NCBI RefSeq assembly: GCF_012317045.1 | Contig: NZ_CP051154.1 | Location: 992,001-1,056,000, forward strand | Direction: 5' to 3' | Length of the DNA stretch: 64,000 nt | Source of the DNA: Leifsonia sp. PS1209 | GTDB lineage: Bacteria; Actinomycetota; Actinomycetes; Actinomycetales; Microbacteriaceae | Part shown: piece by piece, positions 29,255-38,264 of the stretch | How the letters are laid out: each line of letters begins with the position of its first letter | Position numbering within the stretch: position 1 is the first letter of the stretch | Made by a program: the position numbers and the translations under genes | Notes under the pieces: model-generated | Seen by the model: the letters and a program-made list of their open reading frames with translations, nothing else | Databases searched by the model: none | What the model was told of the DNA's origin: nothing

Positions 29255-30084
29255 AGGGCCTCCACGATCTGGGCGAGGAGGGCGCTGATGACCGGCTCGG
29301 CCTCGCGTCCGGCCTCGATGACCTCCTGGTGGCTGAGCGGCGTCTTCTGGATGCCGGCGGCCAGGTTGGTGATGAGCGACATACCCAGGATCTCCATCCC
29401 GGACTGTCGTGCGGCGATGGCTTCGAGCGCGGTGGACATGCCGACGATGTGGCCGCCGACGGTCTTGGCCATCTGCACCTCGGCCGGGGTCTCGTAGTGC
29501 GGGCCGCGGAACTGGGTGTACACGCCCTCGTCGAGGCTCGGGTCGATGGTCTTCGCGAGCTCGCGCAGCCGCTTGGAGTAGAGGTCGGTGAGGTCGATGA
29601 ACGTCGCGCCCTCGAGCGGCGAGTCTGCGGTGAGGTTGATGTGGTCGCTGATCAGCACCGGCGTTCCCGGCTTCCAGTGCTCCTTGATGCCGCCGGCGCC
29701 GTTCGTCAGGATCATCGTCTGCACACCGGCAGCAGCTGCGGTGCGCACGCTGTGCACGACCCTGCGGACGCCGTGGCCCTCGTAGTAGTGCGTGCGCGCA
29801 CCGATGACCAGGGCGCGCTTGCCGTTCGGCAGCAGGACGGAACGCAGTGTGCCGACGTGGCCTTCCAGCGCCGGCTTGCCGAAGCCGACGATCTCGGTGG
29901 CGGGGATGGTGGCGGTCGTCTCACCGATGAGGTCGGCCGCTTTGCCCCAGCCGCTGCCCAGTGTCAGTGCGATGTCGTGCTGTGCGACGCCGGTCTTCTC
30001 TGCAAGCTGCTCTGCCGCGAGCCTGGCGACCTCGAACGGGTCGGTGGCCGGGTCGTCGAGCGGGTTCGTGATGGATTCAGGCAT
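29251..30084 (-). CDS. punA: Purine-nucleoside phosphorylase (trimeric type)
   Basis: Splits inosine and guanosine with phosphate into base and ribose 1-phosphate. The 277-residue product has LGSGWGKAAD, the phosphate/ribose segment GARTHYYEGH, TNGAGGI, and the purine-site motif VGMSTALEAIAARQSGM. Asn in the late LITNLAAG favours 6-oxopurines. TAGAGT 6 nt before the ATG indicates a leaderless start. The phosphomutase gene overlaps its end. Confidence 0.94.
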   Translation of the reverse strand: MPESITNPLDDPATDPFEVARLAAEQLAEKTGVAQHDIALTLGSGWGKAADLIGETTATIPATEIVGFGKPALEGHVGTLRSVLLPNGKRALVIGARTHYYEGHGVRRVVHSVRTAAAAGVQTMILTNGAGGIKEHWKPGTPVLISDHINLTADSPLEGATFIDLTDLYSKRLRELAKTIDPSLDEGVYTQFRGPHYETPAEVQMAKTVGGHIVGMSTALEAIAARQSGMEILGMSLITNLAAGIQKTPLSHQEVIEAGREAEPVISALLAQIVEAL

Positions 30085-30090
30085 GAGCCA

Positions 30091-30096
30091 ACTCTA
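30091..30096 (-). promoter_or_regulatory. -10 box of the leaderless purine phosphorylase gene
   Basis: TAGAGT on the minus strand, 6 nt before the ATG. Confidence 0.5.
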
Positions 30097-30169
30097 CTGA
30101 GCGGGCCGCGAGCGCACAGGAAGAGCCCGGGTGCGCATCCGTGCGCCAGGATACGAGAGAATAGAGGTC

Positions 30170-31606
30170 ATGGCCTATGAATTCGAGCGCAAGCAGAGGA
30201 TCGCTGTACTCGGGGGTGGGCCTGGCGGGTACGAAGCAGCCCTCGCCGGTGCCCAGCTCGGTGCAGACGTGACCCTGGTGGAGCGCACAGGCGTCGGCGG
30301 ATCCGCCGTCATCACCGACGTCGTCCCGTCGAAGAGCCTCATCGCGACGGCGGAGGCGGCCAACGCCATCGGAGAGGCCGCCGACCTCGGCGTCCAGTTC
30401 TTCACCCGCGGAGAGACCGGCAAGCCGGTGCGTCCGGAGGTCGCGGTGAACCTCGCCGCCGTCAACAAGCGGCTGGTAGGCCTCGCCAGACAGCAGTCGG
30501 AGGACATGCGTGCGGAGCTCGTGCGCGCCGGTGTGCGCATCGTCTCCGGCCAGGGCAGGCTCGACGGGTCGAGCGCGATCATCGTCTCGACCGCGAGCGG
30601 CGCGGCGGGCACGGATTTCGACAGGATCGAGGCGGACACGTTCGTCGTCTCCGTCGGTGCGAGCCCGCGCATCCTGCCGTCCGCTGTGCCGGACGGGGAG
30701 CGCATCCTGACCTGGACGCAGCTGTACGACCTCGACCGCATCCCGGAGCACCTGATCGTGGTCGGTTCCGGTGTGACCGGCGCCGAGTTCGCCTCCGCGT
30801 ACACGGCCCTCGGCTCGAAGGTCACCCTCATCTCCAGCCGTGACCAGGTGCTGCCCGGCGAGGACGCCGACGCCGCGAGGGTCATCGAGAACGTCTTCAA
30901 ACGCAATGGGATGCAGGTGCTCTCCAAGTCCCGTGCGGAGTCGATCGTTCGCACGGAGGACGGCGTCGTCGCGACGCTCTCCGACGGCAGGACCGTCGAG
31001 GGGAGCCACTGCCTGATGGCGGTCGGCTCCGTGCCGAACACCCGGGGGATCGGGCTCGAAGAGGCCGGCGTGCAGCTCACCGAATCCGGGCACATCCGGG
31101 TCAACAGGGTGGCGCGCACGTCCATCCCGAACATCTACGCCGCCGGAGACTGCTCCGACCTGATGCCGCTCGCGTCGGTCGCGTCGATGCAGGGGAGGAC
31201 CGCGGTCTTCCACGCGATGGGTGATGCGGTCAACCCGTTCGAGCTGCGCAACGTCACCTCCAACATCTTCACCCAGCCGGAGATCGCGACGGTCGGCTGG
31301 AACCAGAAGCAGATCGAGGAGGGCATCGCGCAGGGCGACATCTACAAGCTGCCGCTCAAGTCGAACCCGCGCGCCAAGATGCTCGGCATCAAGGACGGCT
31401 TCGTGAAGCTGTTCGCCCGCACCGGATCCGGCACCGTGATCGGCGGCGTGATCGTCGCCCCGCGCGCCTCCGAGCTGATCTTCCCGCTCGCGCTCGCCGT
31501 GGAGCACCGCCTCACCGTCGACCAGGTGGCGCGGGCGTTCACGGTCTACCCGTCGCTGTCCGGCTCCATCTCGGACGCCGCCAGGGCGATGCACATCGTG
31601 CTCTGA
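30170..31606 (+). CDS. NAD(P)H-quinone dehydrogenase (LpdA-like flavoprotein)
   Basis: FAD/NAD(P)H flavoprotein of the disulfide reductase fold, likely reducing quinones, as described for mycobacterial LpdA. The 478-residue protein has GGGPGGYEAA (FAD), VGSGVTGAEFAS (NAD), YAAGDCSDL and the dimerisation domain. The redox CxxxxC after the FAD loop is absent (GVGGSAVITDVVPSKS), and the usual C-terminal HPTLSE is YPSLSG, so it cannot work as a lipoamide dehydrogenase. ATG at 30170 fits the FAD fold; an upstream ATG at 30131 adds 13 unrelated residues. Confidence 0.85.
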   Translation: MAYEFERKQRIAVLGGGPGGYEAALAGAQLGADVTLVERTGVGGSAVITDVVPSKSLIATAEAANAIGEAADLGVQFFTRGETGKPVRPEVAVNLAAVNKRLVGLARQQSEDMRAELVRAGVRIVSGQGRLDGSSAIIVSTASGAAGTDFDRIEADTFVVSVGASPRILPSAVPDGERILTWTQLYDLDRIPEHLIVVGSGVTGAEFASAYTALGSKVTLISSRDQVLPGEDADAARVIENVFKRNGMQVLSKSRAESIVRTEDGVVATLSDGRTVEGSHCLMAVGSVPNTRGIGLEEAGVQLTESGHIRVNRVARTSIPNIYAAGDCSDLMPLASVASMQGRTAVFHAMGDAVNPFELRNVTSNIFTQPEIATVGWNQKQIEEGIAQGDIYKLPLKSNPRAKMLGIKDGFVKLFARTGSGTVIGGVIVAPRASELIFPLALAVEHRLTVDQVARAFTVYPSLSGSISDAARAMHIVL

Positions 31607-31621
31607 CCCCCACCTTCGCGG

Positions 31622-31627
31622 TAGGGT
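31622..31627 (+). promoter_or_regulatory. -10 box of the leaderless Na+/H+ antiporter gene
   Basis: TAGGGT, 6 nt before the GTG at 31634. Confidence 0.5.
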
Positions 31628-31633
31628 CGCGGG

Positions 31634-33295
31634 GTGGAAATCCTCCTCGTGATCGTCCTGGTGCTGCTGGCCATCGCCGGCGCGACGACGCTCGGGCCGA
31701 AGCTCGGCGTGGCTGCTCCGCTCGTGCTCGTGGTGCTCGGCATCGGGGTCAGCTTCCTGCCGTTCGTCCCGCCGCTGACGATCGAGCCGGAGTGGATCAT
31801 CGCGGGCGTCCTGCCCCCTCTGCTTTATTCGGCGTCGGTGTCGATGCCCGCGATGGAGTTCCGGCGCGAGTTCACCGCGATCGGCGGGCTGTCGGTCCTG
31901 CTGGTGATCGTCAGCTCGGTCATCCTCGGCCTGTTCTTCGCCTGGGTGATCCCCGGCATCGGCATCGCGTGGGGCATCGCCCTCGGCGCGATCGTGAGCC
32001 CGACGGATGCGGTGGCGACCTCCATCGTGAAACGCTCGGGGGTCTCGCCGAGGGTCGTGGCGATCCTGGAGGGGGAGAGCCTGCTGAACGACGCGAGCGC
32101 TCTGGTGCTGCTGCGGACCGCCATCGCCGCGGCGGCTGCGTCGTTCTCGCTCGGCGGGTTCATCGGATCGTTCGCGTACTCGGTGGCGGTGGCGGTGGTG
32201 CTCGGCTGGGCGGTCGGGCGGCTGAACCTGATCGTGCGGGCGAAGGTCACGGACGCGACAGTGAACACGGTGCTGTCGTTCACCGTGCCGTTCCTCGCAT
32301 CCATCCCGGCTGAGGCGCTCGGCGCATCCGGTCTGGTGGCCGCCGTCGTGGCCGGGCTGATCACCGGCAGGCGCGCTCCCCGGGTGCTCTCCCCGCAGCA
32401 CAGGCTCTCCGACGCCCAGAACTGGCGGACGGTCGAGCTGGTGCTCGAAGGGCTCGTGTTCCTCACGATGGGCCTGGAGCTCTTCGGCATCGTCACCGAC
32501 GTGCAGAACGATCACGCCGGCTTCCTGCCCGCTGTGCTCGTCGGGCTGGGCGCGCTCCTGCTCACCGTCCTGGTGCGCGCGGCATACGTCGCCCCGCTGC
32601 TGGCGAGCCTGTCCCGCCGGGCCAGACGCGGCGAGAAGATGCGGCCGAGGATCGAGAGCATGCAGGGCAGCCTCACCGATCCAGAATCCGCGACGACGGC
32701 GCTCGCCAAACGCGGAGGCCCAGGCGCCAACCGCCAGCTGAGCGCGGCGGACGTCGGACGGTTCGCCACCAGGCTGCGCCGCACGATCGCGGACATCGAC
32801 TACTTCAAGGCGGCACCCCTCGGCTGGCGGGAGGGCTCGATCGTCGTCTGGGCCGGGATGCGCGGGGCGGTCACGGTCGCGGCGGCGCAGACCCTGCCGC
32901 ACGACGGCACCCCGAGCCGTTCCCTGCTGGTGCTCATCGCGTTCATCGTCGCTGCCGCCTCCCTGCTCATCCAGGGCGGGACGCTCGGCTGGGTGGTGCG
33001 CCTGGTGAAGCCGGCGCCGGTCGACGAGCAGCTGGAGCGCGAGGAGGAGATCCGCCGGATGACGCTGCTCAGGGATGCGGCGGAGACGGTGCCCCTGACC
33101 GCGCCGCTCGAACGCACCCCGGAGGCGTTCCTGGCCCAGAAGAAGGCGAGGCTCGACCGCATCCAGGCCCAGCGCAGCGCCCTCCTCGACGCCCGAGACG
33201 ACGGCGCCTTCAGCGCCGACCTGCTCCTGAACGCCCTCAACAACCTCGACGCCGACCAGATCAGCATCGAGCTGAAAGGCGACCCGGTCGCCTGA
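31634..33295 (+). CDS. CPA1-family Na+/H+ antiporter
   Basis: Membrane exchanger for Na+ or K+ against H+, involved in pH and salt balance. The 553-residue protein has about 12 hydrophobic helices; VSPTDAVATS (Asp125) and EGESLLNDASALVL (Asn152-Asp153) form the CPA1 transport site. A cytoplasmic stretch at about 340-390 splits the last helices, and the C-terminal 110 residues are charged and helical. It starts leaderless at GTG. Confidence 0.9.
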   Translation: MEILLVIVLVLLAIAGATTLGPKLGVAAPLVLVVLGIGVSFLPFVPPLTIEPEWIIAGVLPPLLYSASVSMPAMEFRREFTAIGGLSVLLVIVSSVILGLFFAWVIPGIGIAWGIALGAIVSPTDAVATSIVKRSGVSPRVVAILEGESLLNDASALVLLRTAIAAAAASFSLGGFIGSFAYSVAVAVVLGWAVGRLNLIVRAKVTDATVNTVLSFTVPFLASIPAEALGASGLVAAVVAGLITGRRAPRVLSPQHRLSDAQNWRTVELVLEGLVFLTMGLELFGIVTDVQNDHAGFLPAVLVGLGALLLTVLVRAAYVAPLLASLSRRARRGEKMRPRIESMQGSLTDPESATTALAKRGGPGANRQLSAADVGRFATRLRRTIADIDYFKAAPLGWREGSIVVWAGMRGAVTVAAAQTLPHDGTPSRSLLVLIAFIVAAASLLIQGGTLGWVVRLVKPAPVDEQLEREEEIRRMTLLRDAAETVPLTAPLERTPEAFLAQKKARLDRIQAQRSALLDARDDGAFSADLLLNALNNLDADQISIELKGDPVA

Positions 33296-33339
33296 GCTAG
33301 GCCGTCCCCCGCCCACCCCCACCCCCGCCGCTCCCAGGC

Positions 33340-33393
33340 CTCCGTTCGAGCGGAGATCACGCCCCACCCGGCCGAAAACTCCGCTGTTGCGGA
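33340..33393. repeat. Two copies of the TCCGY-N4-GCGGA micro-repeat
   Basis: TCCGTTCGAGCGGA (33341-33354) and TCCGCTGTTGCGGA (33380-33393), in the gap between the antiporter and the AbiEi/DUF559 gene. Each is a 14-bp unit able to form a 4-5 bp hairpin. Six more copies lie at 34347-34438 and 41202-41294. Confidence 0.6.
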
Positions 33394-33501
33394 CTTTCCA
33401 GCGGCGTGTCGCTCGTCCCTTCCGGTTCAACACATCCGGCCCTTTTCCACAGATTGCCGGATGCGCCCGCGTCGCGCTCACCGTGCATCCACACTCGATG
33501 C

Positions 33502-34545
33502 ATGCACACCTGGAATCTCAAGGAACTCGGCGGGATCGCGTCGCGGTCACAGCTCGCAGCGGCGGGCGCGTGGCCGCCTGAACTGACGCGTGCCGTGCGC
33601 GACGGAACGCTCGTGCGGGTTCGGCGGGGCCTATACGCCCTCCCGAACGCGCGCGGGCCCGCACTCGACGCCGCTCGCCGGGGCGGTCGCCTCAGTTGCG
33701 TCTCCGCGGCCAGAACCTACGGGTGGTGGGGAGGAATGGATGCGCGCACGCACCTCCGGGTTCCACCCACCGCGCATCTCACCGAGCCACGGTCGCCGTC
33801 CTGCGTGGTGCACTGGGCGGAGTCGCAACCCTGCCGCGACGTCTGGAGGGTGTCGAAAGCAGACTGCCTTCGGAGCGTCGTCCGCTGTGCAGACCAGGAG
33901 ACGGCGATCGCTGTGCTCGACACGGCCTTGTCGGACGGAGCCGTGCGGATGCACGATTTGGTCGAGATATTCGCGGGCGAGCCGTCACGCTCGCGGGCGA
34001 CGGCGCTCCTCGCTCGGCCGGGCTCGGATTCCGGGGTGGAGTCGATCGCCAGGCAGCGGCTGACGGCTGCCGGCTACACCGTCGAGCAGCAGATTCCCGT
34101 GCCTGGTGTCGGCAGAGTGGATCTGCGGGTGGACGGCTGGCTGTTCATCGAGCTCGACGGTTTCGAGTACCACCGCGATCGGGATGCGTTCGAGCGGGAC
34201 CGAGCGCGGGACCTGGGACTCGCCGTGCTCGGCGCGGGCAGGTTGCGGTTCTCCGCCAAGCAGGTGCTCTCCGAGTGGGATTCGGTGCTGGACGGCATCC
34301 GGGCTGTCGTTCGGCAGGAGATGTCGCGAGACACGCCGATGGCTCGTCCGTTCGGGCGGAGAACGCAGCGTAAGGCTGCTGGTTTTCCGTTCGAGCGGAG
34401 CGCTGAGGGCAGGGGCGCTGGTCCTCCGTTCGAGCGGAAGGAGGACCAGCCCCACGAGCCTCAGACGATGTTGAGCAGGAGGTGGCCGGAGGAGACCGTC
34501 TCGCCGACGGCGGCGTTGATACCGGCCACGGTGCCGTCTTTGTGA
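33502..34545 (+). CDS. AbiEi-like HTH plus DUF559 (restriction-endonuclease-fold) protein
   Basis: Function unknown. The 347-residue protein begins with a winged-helix region like AbiEi antitoxins ([28 protein letters not shown]) and ends in a DUF559/Vsr-type nuclease-like domain ([19 protein letters not shown], with Asp/Glu in the right places, then [10 protein letters not shown]). No toxin gene is adjacent, so a toxin-antitoxin role is not supported. The conserved part ends near 34330. The last 70 residues run through three micro-repeats and a hairpin and overlap the carboxylase gene by 85 bp, so the natural stop may have been lost. Confidence 0.65.
   Translation: MHTWNLKELGGIASRSQLAAAGAWPPELTRAVRDGTLVRVRRGLYALPNARGPALDAARRGGRLSCVSAARTYGWWGGMDARTHLRVPPTAHLTEPRSPSCVVHWAESQPCRDVWRVSKADCLRSVVRCADQETAIAVLDTALSDGAVRMHDLVEIFAGEPSRSRATALLARPGSDSGVESIARQRLTAAGYTVEQQIPVPGVGRVDLRVDGWLFIELDGFEYHRDRDAFERDRARDLGLAVLGAGRLRFSAKQVLSEWDSVLDGIRAVVRQEMSRDTPMARPFGRRTQRKAAGFPFERSAEGRGAGPPFERKEDQPHEPQTMLSRRWPEETVSPTAALIPATVPSL
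34347..34438. repeat. Three copies of TCCGTTCGRGCGGA inside a reading-frame tail
   Basis: TCCGTTCGGGCGGA (34347-34360) and TCCGTTCGAGCGGA twice (34386-34399 and 34425-34438). They are translated as the repeated PFxRR/PFER peptide in the tail of the DUF559 protein, which suggests intergenic DNA captured by the frame. Confidence 0.65.
34418..34449. terminator. Hairpin downstream of the carboxylase alpha gene
   Basis: CTGGTCCTCC (34418-34427) pairs perfectly with GGAGGACCAG (34440-34449) around a 12-nt loop that holds most of a micro-repeat. It lies 11 bp after the accBC stop and probably ends that minus-strand transcript. Confidence 0.65.
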
Positions 34546-36224
34546 GCGGTGAGCGGCTGCTCCATCTTCATGGCCTCGAGCACCAGCACGAGATCGCCCT
34601 TGACGACCTCGTCGCCGTCGGAGACCGCGAGCTTGACCACTGTCGCCTGCATCGGCGCGGTCACCGAGTCGCCGGTCGCGGTGTCGACGGCGTGCGCTCC
34701 GCCGCGGCGGCGAGGGGCAGGGCTGGTTGCGCCCGTGTCCGCTCCTCCGGTGAGGAGCTTCGCGGGGAGGGAGACCTCGATGCGCTTGCCCTCGACCTCG
34801 ACCACGACGTTGCTGCGGCGCTCTGCGGGGGCCGCGTCACCGAGCTCGCCCGACCAGGGAGCGATGTCGCCCTGCCAGTCCGTCTCGATCCAGCGGGTGT
34901 AGATGGAGAACGGCTCGCCGTCCTGCGGTGCGAACGCGGGGTCGCGGACGATGGCGCGGTGGAACGGGAGCACGGTCGGCAGACCGGCGACCTCGAACTC
35001 GTCGAGGGCGCGGCGGGAGCGTTCGAGTGCTTCCTCGCGGCTCGCGCCGGTGACGATCAGCTTGGCGAGCATCGAGTCGAACGAGCCGCTGATCACGTCG
35101 CCGGCCTGGATGCCGCTGTCGACGCGGACGCCGGGGCCGCCCGGCGCCTTGAAGACGTGCACGGGGCCGGGCGACGGGATGAAGCCACGGCCGGCGTCCT
35201 CGCCGTTGATGCGGAACTCGAACGAGTGGCCGCGGGCGATCGGGTCGTCGTAGTCGAGTTCTCCGCCCTCGGCGATGCGGAACTGCTCGCGCACCAGGTC
35301 GATCCCGGTGACCTCTTCGGAGACCGGGTGCTCGACCTGCAGGCGGGTGTTCACCTCGAGGAAGGAGACCGTGCCGTCCTTGCCGATCAGGAACTCGCAG
35401 GTGCCGGCGCCCTGGTAGCCGACCTCCTTCAGGATGGCCTTGGATGCGCTGTAGAGCTGGTCGGTCTGCTCCTGCGTGAGGAACGGAGCCGGTGCCTCCT
35501 CGACGAGCTTCTGGTGCCTGCGCTGCAGGGAGCAGTCGCGCGTGGAGACGACGACCACATTGCCGTACGCGTCCGCGAGGCACTGCGTCTCGACGTGACG
35601 CGGCTGGTCGAGGTACTTCTCGACGAAGCACTCGCCGCGGCCGAACGCCGCGATGGCCTCGCGGGTCGCGGACTCGAAGAGCTCGGCGACCTCGTCGCGG
35701 GTGCGGGCGACCTTGAGGCCGCGTCCACCGCCGCCGAAGGCCGCCTTGATGGCGACCGGCAGACCGTGGATGTCGACGAAGTCGAGCACTTCGGAGGCGT
35801 CGGCGACCGGGTTCAGGGTGCCGGGAGCGAGCGGGGCGCCGACCTTCTCGGCCACGTGGCGGGCGGAGACCTTGTCGCCGAGGCGCTCGATCGCATCCGG
35901 GGACGGGCCGATCCAGGTCAGGCCGGCCGCGATGACGGCGCGGGCGAACTCGGCGTTCTCCGCGAGGAAGCCGTAGCCGGGGTGCACAGCGTCTGCGCCG
36001 GACCTGCGGGCGATGGAGAGCAGCTTGTCGATGACCAGGTACGTCTCCGCGCTGGTCGTGCCGTCGAGCGCGTACGCCTCGTCGGCGAGCCGGACGTGCA
36101 TGGCGTCTCTGTCCTGGTCGGCGTAGACCGCGACAGACGCGATACCGCTGTCCTTCGCTGCGCGAACGACCCGGACGGCGATCTCGCCCCGGTTGGCGAT
36201 GAGGACCTTGGTGATACGTGGCAC
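34461..36224 (-). CDS. accBC: Acyl-CoA carboxylase alpha subunit (biotin carboxylase plus biotin carrier)
   Basis: Carboxylates its own biotin with ATP and bicarbonate and hands CO2 to the AccD subunit, making malonyl- or methylmalonyl-CoA. The 587-residue protein has the biotin carboxylase N domain, the ATP-grasp loop [25 protein letters not shown], a linker, and a C-terminal biotinyl domain with EAMKMEQ (biotinylated Lys553). It is AccA3-like. The GTG start has AGGA nearby and TAGGCT 8 nt upstream. accD, accE and birA are about 6-8 kb away. Confidence 0.94.
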   Translation of the reverse strand: MPRITKVLIANRGEIAVRVVRAAKDSGIASVAVYADQDRDAMHVRLADEAYALDGTTSAETYLVIDKLLSIARRSGADAVHPGYGFLAENAEFARAVIAAGLTWIGPSPDAIERLGDKVSARHVAEKVGAPLAPGTLNPVADASEVLDFVDIHGLPVAIKAAFGGGGRGLKVARTRDEVAELFESATREAIAAFGRGECFVEKYLDQPRHVETQCLADAYGNVVVVSTRDCSLQRRHQKLVEEAPAPFLTQEQTDQLYSASKAILKEVGYQGAGTCEFLIGKDGTVSFLEVNTRLQVEHPVSEEVTGIDLVREQFRIAEGGELDYDDPIARGHSFEFRINGEDAGRGFIPSPGPVHVFKAPGGPGVRVDSGIQAGDVISGSFDSMLAKLIVTGASREEALERSRRALDEFEVAGLPTVLPFHRAIVRDPAFAPQDGEPFSIYTRWIETDWQGDIAPWSGELGDAAPAERRSNVVVEVEGKRIEVSLPAKLLTGGADTGATSPAPRRRGGAHAVDTATGDSVTAPMQATVVKLAVSDGDEVVKGDLVLVLEAMKMEQPLTAHKDGTVAGINAAVGETVSSGHLLLNIV

Positions 36225-36303
36225 AGTTTCCTAGCCTATTGCTCAGTCGGGGGAGCCTTTTGGGCGATCCCCACAAAAATGGTCGGGTCGGACGTGAGGT
36301 TGA

Positions 36304-36942
36304 CTACAGTCGCCGGTTCCACAGGTCGGGCCAGTTCACGCCCAGCTCGACGAACAGTTCCCGCAGGGTGGAGAGGGAGAGCCCCACCACCGTACTCGGG
36401 TCGCCGTCGACCCTGGTGATGAACGGGCCGCCGAGGCTGTCGATCGTGAACGCTCCGGCCACCTCCAGCGGCTCGCCCGAAGCGATGTACGCGTCGATCT
36501 CGACGTCGGTGACGTCGGCGAAGGTCACGGAGGCGACCGCCGTGCGGCCGACGGCCTGGTTCTCGATGCCGTTCCTGTGGTCGATCAGCCAGTGGCCGGA
36601 GTGCAGACTGCCCGTGCGGCCGCGCTGCGCCAGCCAGCGGGTGCGTGCCGTCTCCGGCAGGTGCGGCTTGCCGTGGATCGCCCCGTCGAGCTCGAACGCG
36701 GAGTCCCCGCCGAGGATGAAGCCGTCGATGGGCTCGCCGTTCAGGTCGCCCCGCACCGCCTCGGCCTTGAGGCGGGCGAGCAGGTGCACCATCGCCTCCG
36801 GGGTCAGCGGGCCGTGCTCGGCCTCGGCGGCGAGGACGGCGGCGGGCTCGTCCACGTGCGACGGGACGACGATCGGCTCGATCCCCGCTGCGCGGAGCAG
36901 TGCGAGCCTGGCTGGTGAGGTTGATGCCAAGTAGAGGCGCAT
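36304..36942 (-). CDS. maf: Maf-family nucleoside triphosphate pyrophosphatase
   Basis: House-cleaning enzyme that hydrolyses non-canonical or excess nucleoside triphosphates; some members affect septum formation. The 212-residue product starts LYLASTSPARLALLRAAGI (Maf S-x-SPR loop), then VDEPA, GGDSAFELDG (catalytic Asp) and GKPHLPETA. AGGAA precedes the ATG at 36942. A much longer frame on this strand is only a shadow of the divergent methyltransferase gene, 24 bp away. Confidence 0.88.
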   Translation of the reverse strand: MRLYLASTSPARLALLRAAGIEPIVVPSHVDEPAAVLAAEAEHGPLTPEAMVHLLARLKAEAVRGDLNGEPIDGFILGGDSAFELDGAIHGKPHLPETARTRWLAQRGRTGSLHSGHWLIDHRNGIENQAVGRTAVASVTFADVTDVEIDAYIASGEPLEVAGAFTIDSLGGPFITRVDGDPSTVVGLSLSTLRELFVELGVNWPDLWNRRL

Positions 36943-36966
36943 GGGTTCCTGTGGGATGCTCGACGG

Positions 36967-38226
36967 ATGCCCCAGTTCGATGAGGTCGACCTCGACATTA
37001 CCAACGTCGCCCACGGCGGCGTCTTCGTCGCCCGCCACGAAGGCCGCGTCGTCTTCGTGCCGGACACCCTTCCCGGTGAGCGCATCCGGGCCAGGATCAC
37101 CGATCAGAAGCACGACAGCTTCTGGCGTGCGGAGACGCTCGAGGTGATCGAGGCCGCCCCCGAACGGCAGGAGCACGTCTGGGAGGCGGCGTCCATCCAC
37201 CGCGAGCCGGGCAACAGGGCAGGAGGCGCCGAGTTCGGCCACATCAGGCTCGATCACCAGCGCGAGCTCAAGCGCCAGGTGATCGCGGACGCGATGCAGC
37301 GCATGGCGAAACTCGACACCGACGTGGTGGTCGAGCCTGTCGCCGGCGAGACCGCCGACGGCACGGGATGGCGCACCCGCGTCCGCCTTCAGGTCGACCG
37401 TTCCGGCGCCGTCGGGCCGTACGCCGCCCGCTCGCACACCGTCGTCCCGGTGACCGGCCTTCCCCTCGCCACGGCGCTCGTCGACGAGACGGCTCCGTTC
37501 GGCCAGACCTTCCCCGGCGCGGAGTCCGTGGATGTGGTCGCCACGGGCACCGGCGCCGCCCACCTCCTCGTCAACGAGGCTCCCGTGAAGCGCGGCAGGA
37601 AACTCGTCCGTCCCCGCCAGCGCCCCGTGCCCATCCGGGAGATCGTCGGCGACCGCGAGTTCCAGCTGGATGCGCGCGGCTTCTGGCAGGTGCACCGCGC
37701 GGCCGCCGCCACCCTCACCGAGGCCGTGCAGACGGCCGTCGAAGAGGCGCTGTTCGACCCGCGCGCCGCCAACCTCGACCTCTACGGCGGCGTCGGGCTG
37801 CTCGCGGCGGCCATCGGCGACCGTTTCGGGTCGACGCTGCGGATCACCTCGGTCGAGAGCGACGAGGCCGCGACGGACAACGCCGCGGAGAACCTGGCCG
37901 ACTGGCTCGGCGCATCCGTCGTCACCGACAGGGTGGAGCGCTTCGTGCAGCGACTCGCCGGGGAGGCGTCCGCCGTCGAGCGGGCACGCCTGCGCGCGGC
38001 GACGGTCGTCCTCGACCCTCCGCGCTCGGGTGCCGGCCGCCAGGTGGTCGACGCGATCGCATCGCTCGCCCCCGCGCAGATCGTCTACGTCGCCTGCGAT
38101 CCCGTGGCCCTCGCCCGCGACGTGGCCCTGTTCGCCGAGCGGGGATACCCGCTGCGCACGCTGCGCGCGTTCGACCTGTTCCCGAACACGCACCACGTCG
38201 AGGCCGTCGCCACGCTGGCGCCGTGA
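36967..38226 (+). CDS. TrmA/RlmD-like RNA (uracil-5-)methyltransferase
   Basis: SAM-dependent methyltransferase that likely methylates a uridine C5 in rRNA or tRNA. The 419-residue protein has an N-terminal TRAM-like domain (LDITNVAHGGVFVARHEG), the SAM pocket LDLYGGVGLLAA, LDPPRSGAG, and the nucleophile motif VACDPVALARD (Cys377). The iron-sulfur Cys cluster of RlmD is absent; RAGGAEFGHI stands where CGGCxxQH is expected, so it is closer to cluster-free members. Target site unknown. No ribosome-binding site is seen. Confidence 0.85.
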   Translation: MPQFDEVDLDITNVAHGGVFVARHEGRVVFVPDTLPGERIRARITDQKHDSFWRAETLEVIEAAPERQEHVWEAASIHREPGNRAGGAEFGHIRLDHQRELKRQVIADAMQRMAKLDTDVVVEPVAGETADGTGWRTRVRLQVDRSGAVGPYAARSHTVVPVTGLPLATALVDETAPFGQTFPGAESVDVVATGTGAAHLLVNEAPVKRGRKLVRPRQRPVPIREIVGDREFQLDARGFWQVHRAAAATLTEAVQTAVEEALFDPRAANLDLYGGVGLLAAAIGDRFGSTLRITSVESDEAATDNAAENLADWLGASVVTDRVERFVQRLAGEASAVERARLRAATVVLDPPRSGAGRQVVDAIASLAPAQIVYVACDPVALARDVALFAERGYPLRTLRAFDLFPNTHHVEAVATLAP

Positions 38227-38251
38227 GCGCGTCAGTGCATCATCGCCCCAC

Positions 38252-38257
38252 TACGAT
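38252..38257 (+). promoter_or_regulatory. -10 box of the leaderless response regulator gene
   Basis: TACGAT, 7 nt before the ATG at 38265. An in-frame ATG overlaps the box itself and is therefore unlikely to be used. Confidence 0.5.
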
Positions 38258-38264
38258 GGTCAGC

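Noticed and set aside
30077..33481. 1134-codon open frame on the minus strand
   Set aside because: Antisense to the quinone reductase and antiporter genes; composition typical of a GC-rich shadow frame, with no domain.
33502..34545. Type IV toxin-antitoxin system
   Set aside because: Only an AbiEi-like N-terminal helix-turn-helix is present; no AbiEii-like nucleotidyltransferase lies nearby.
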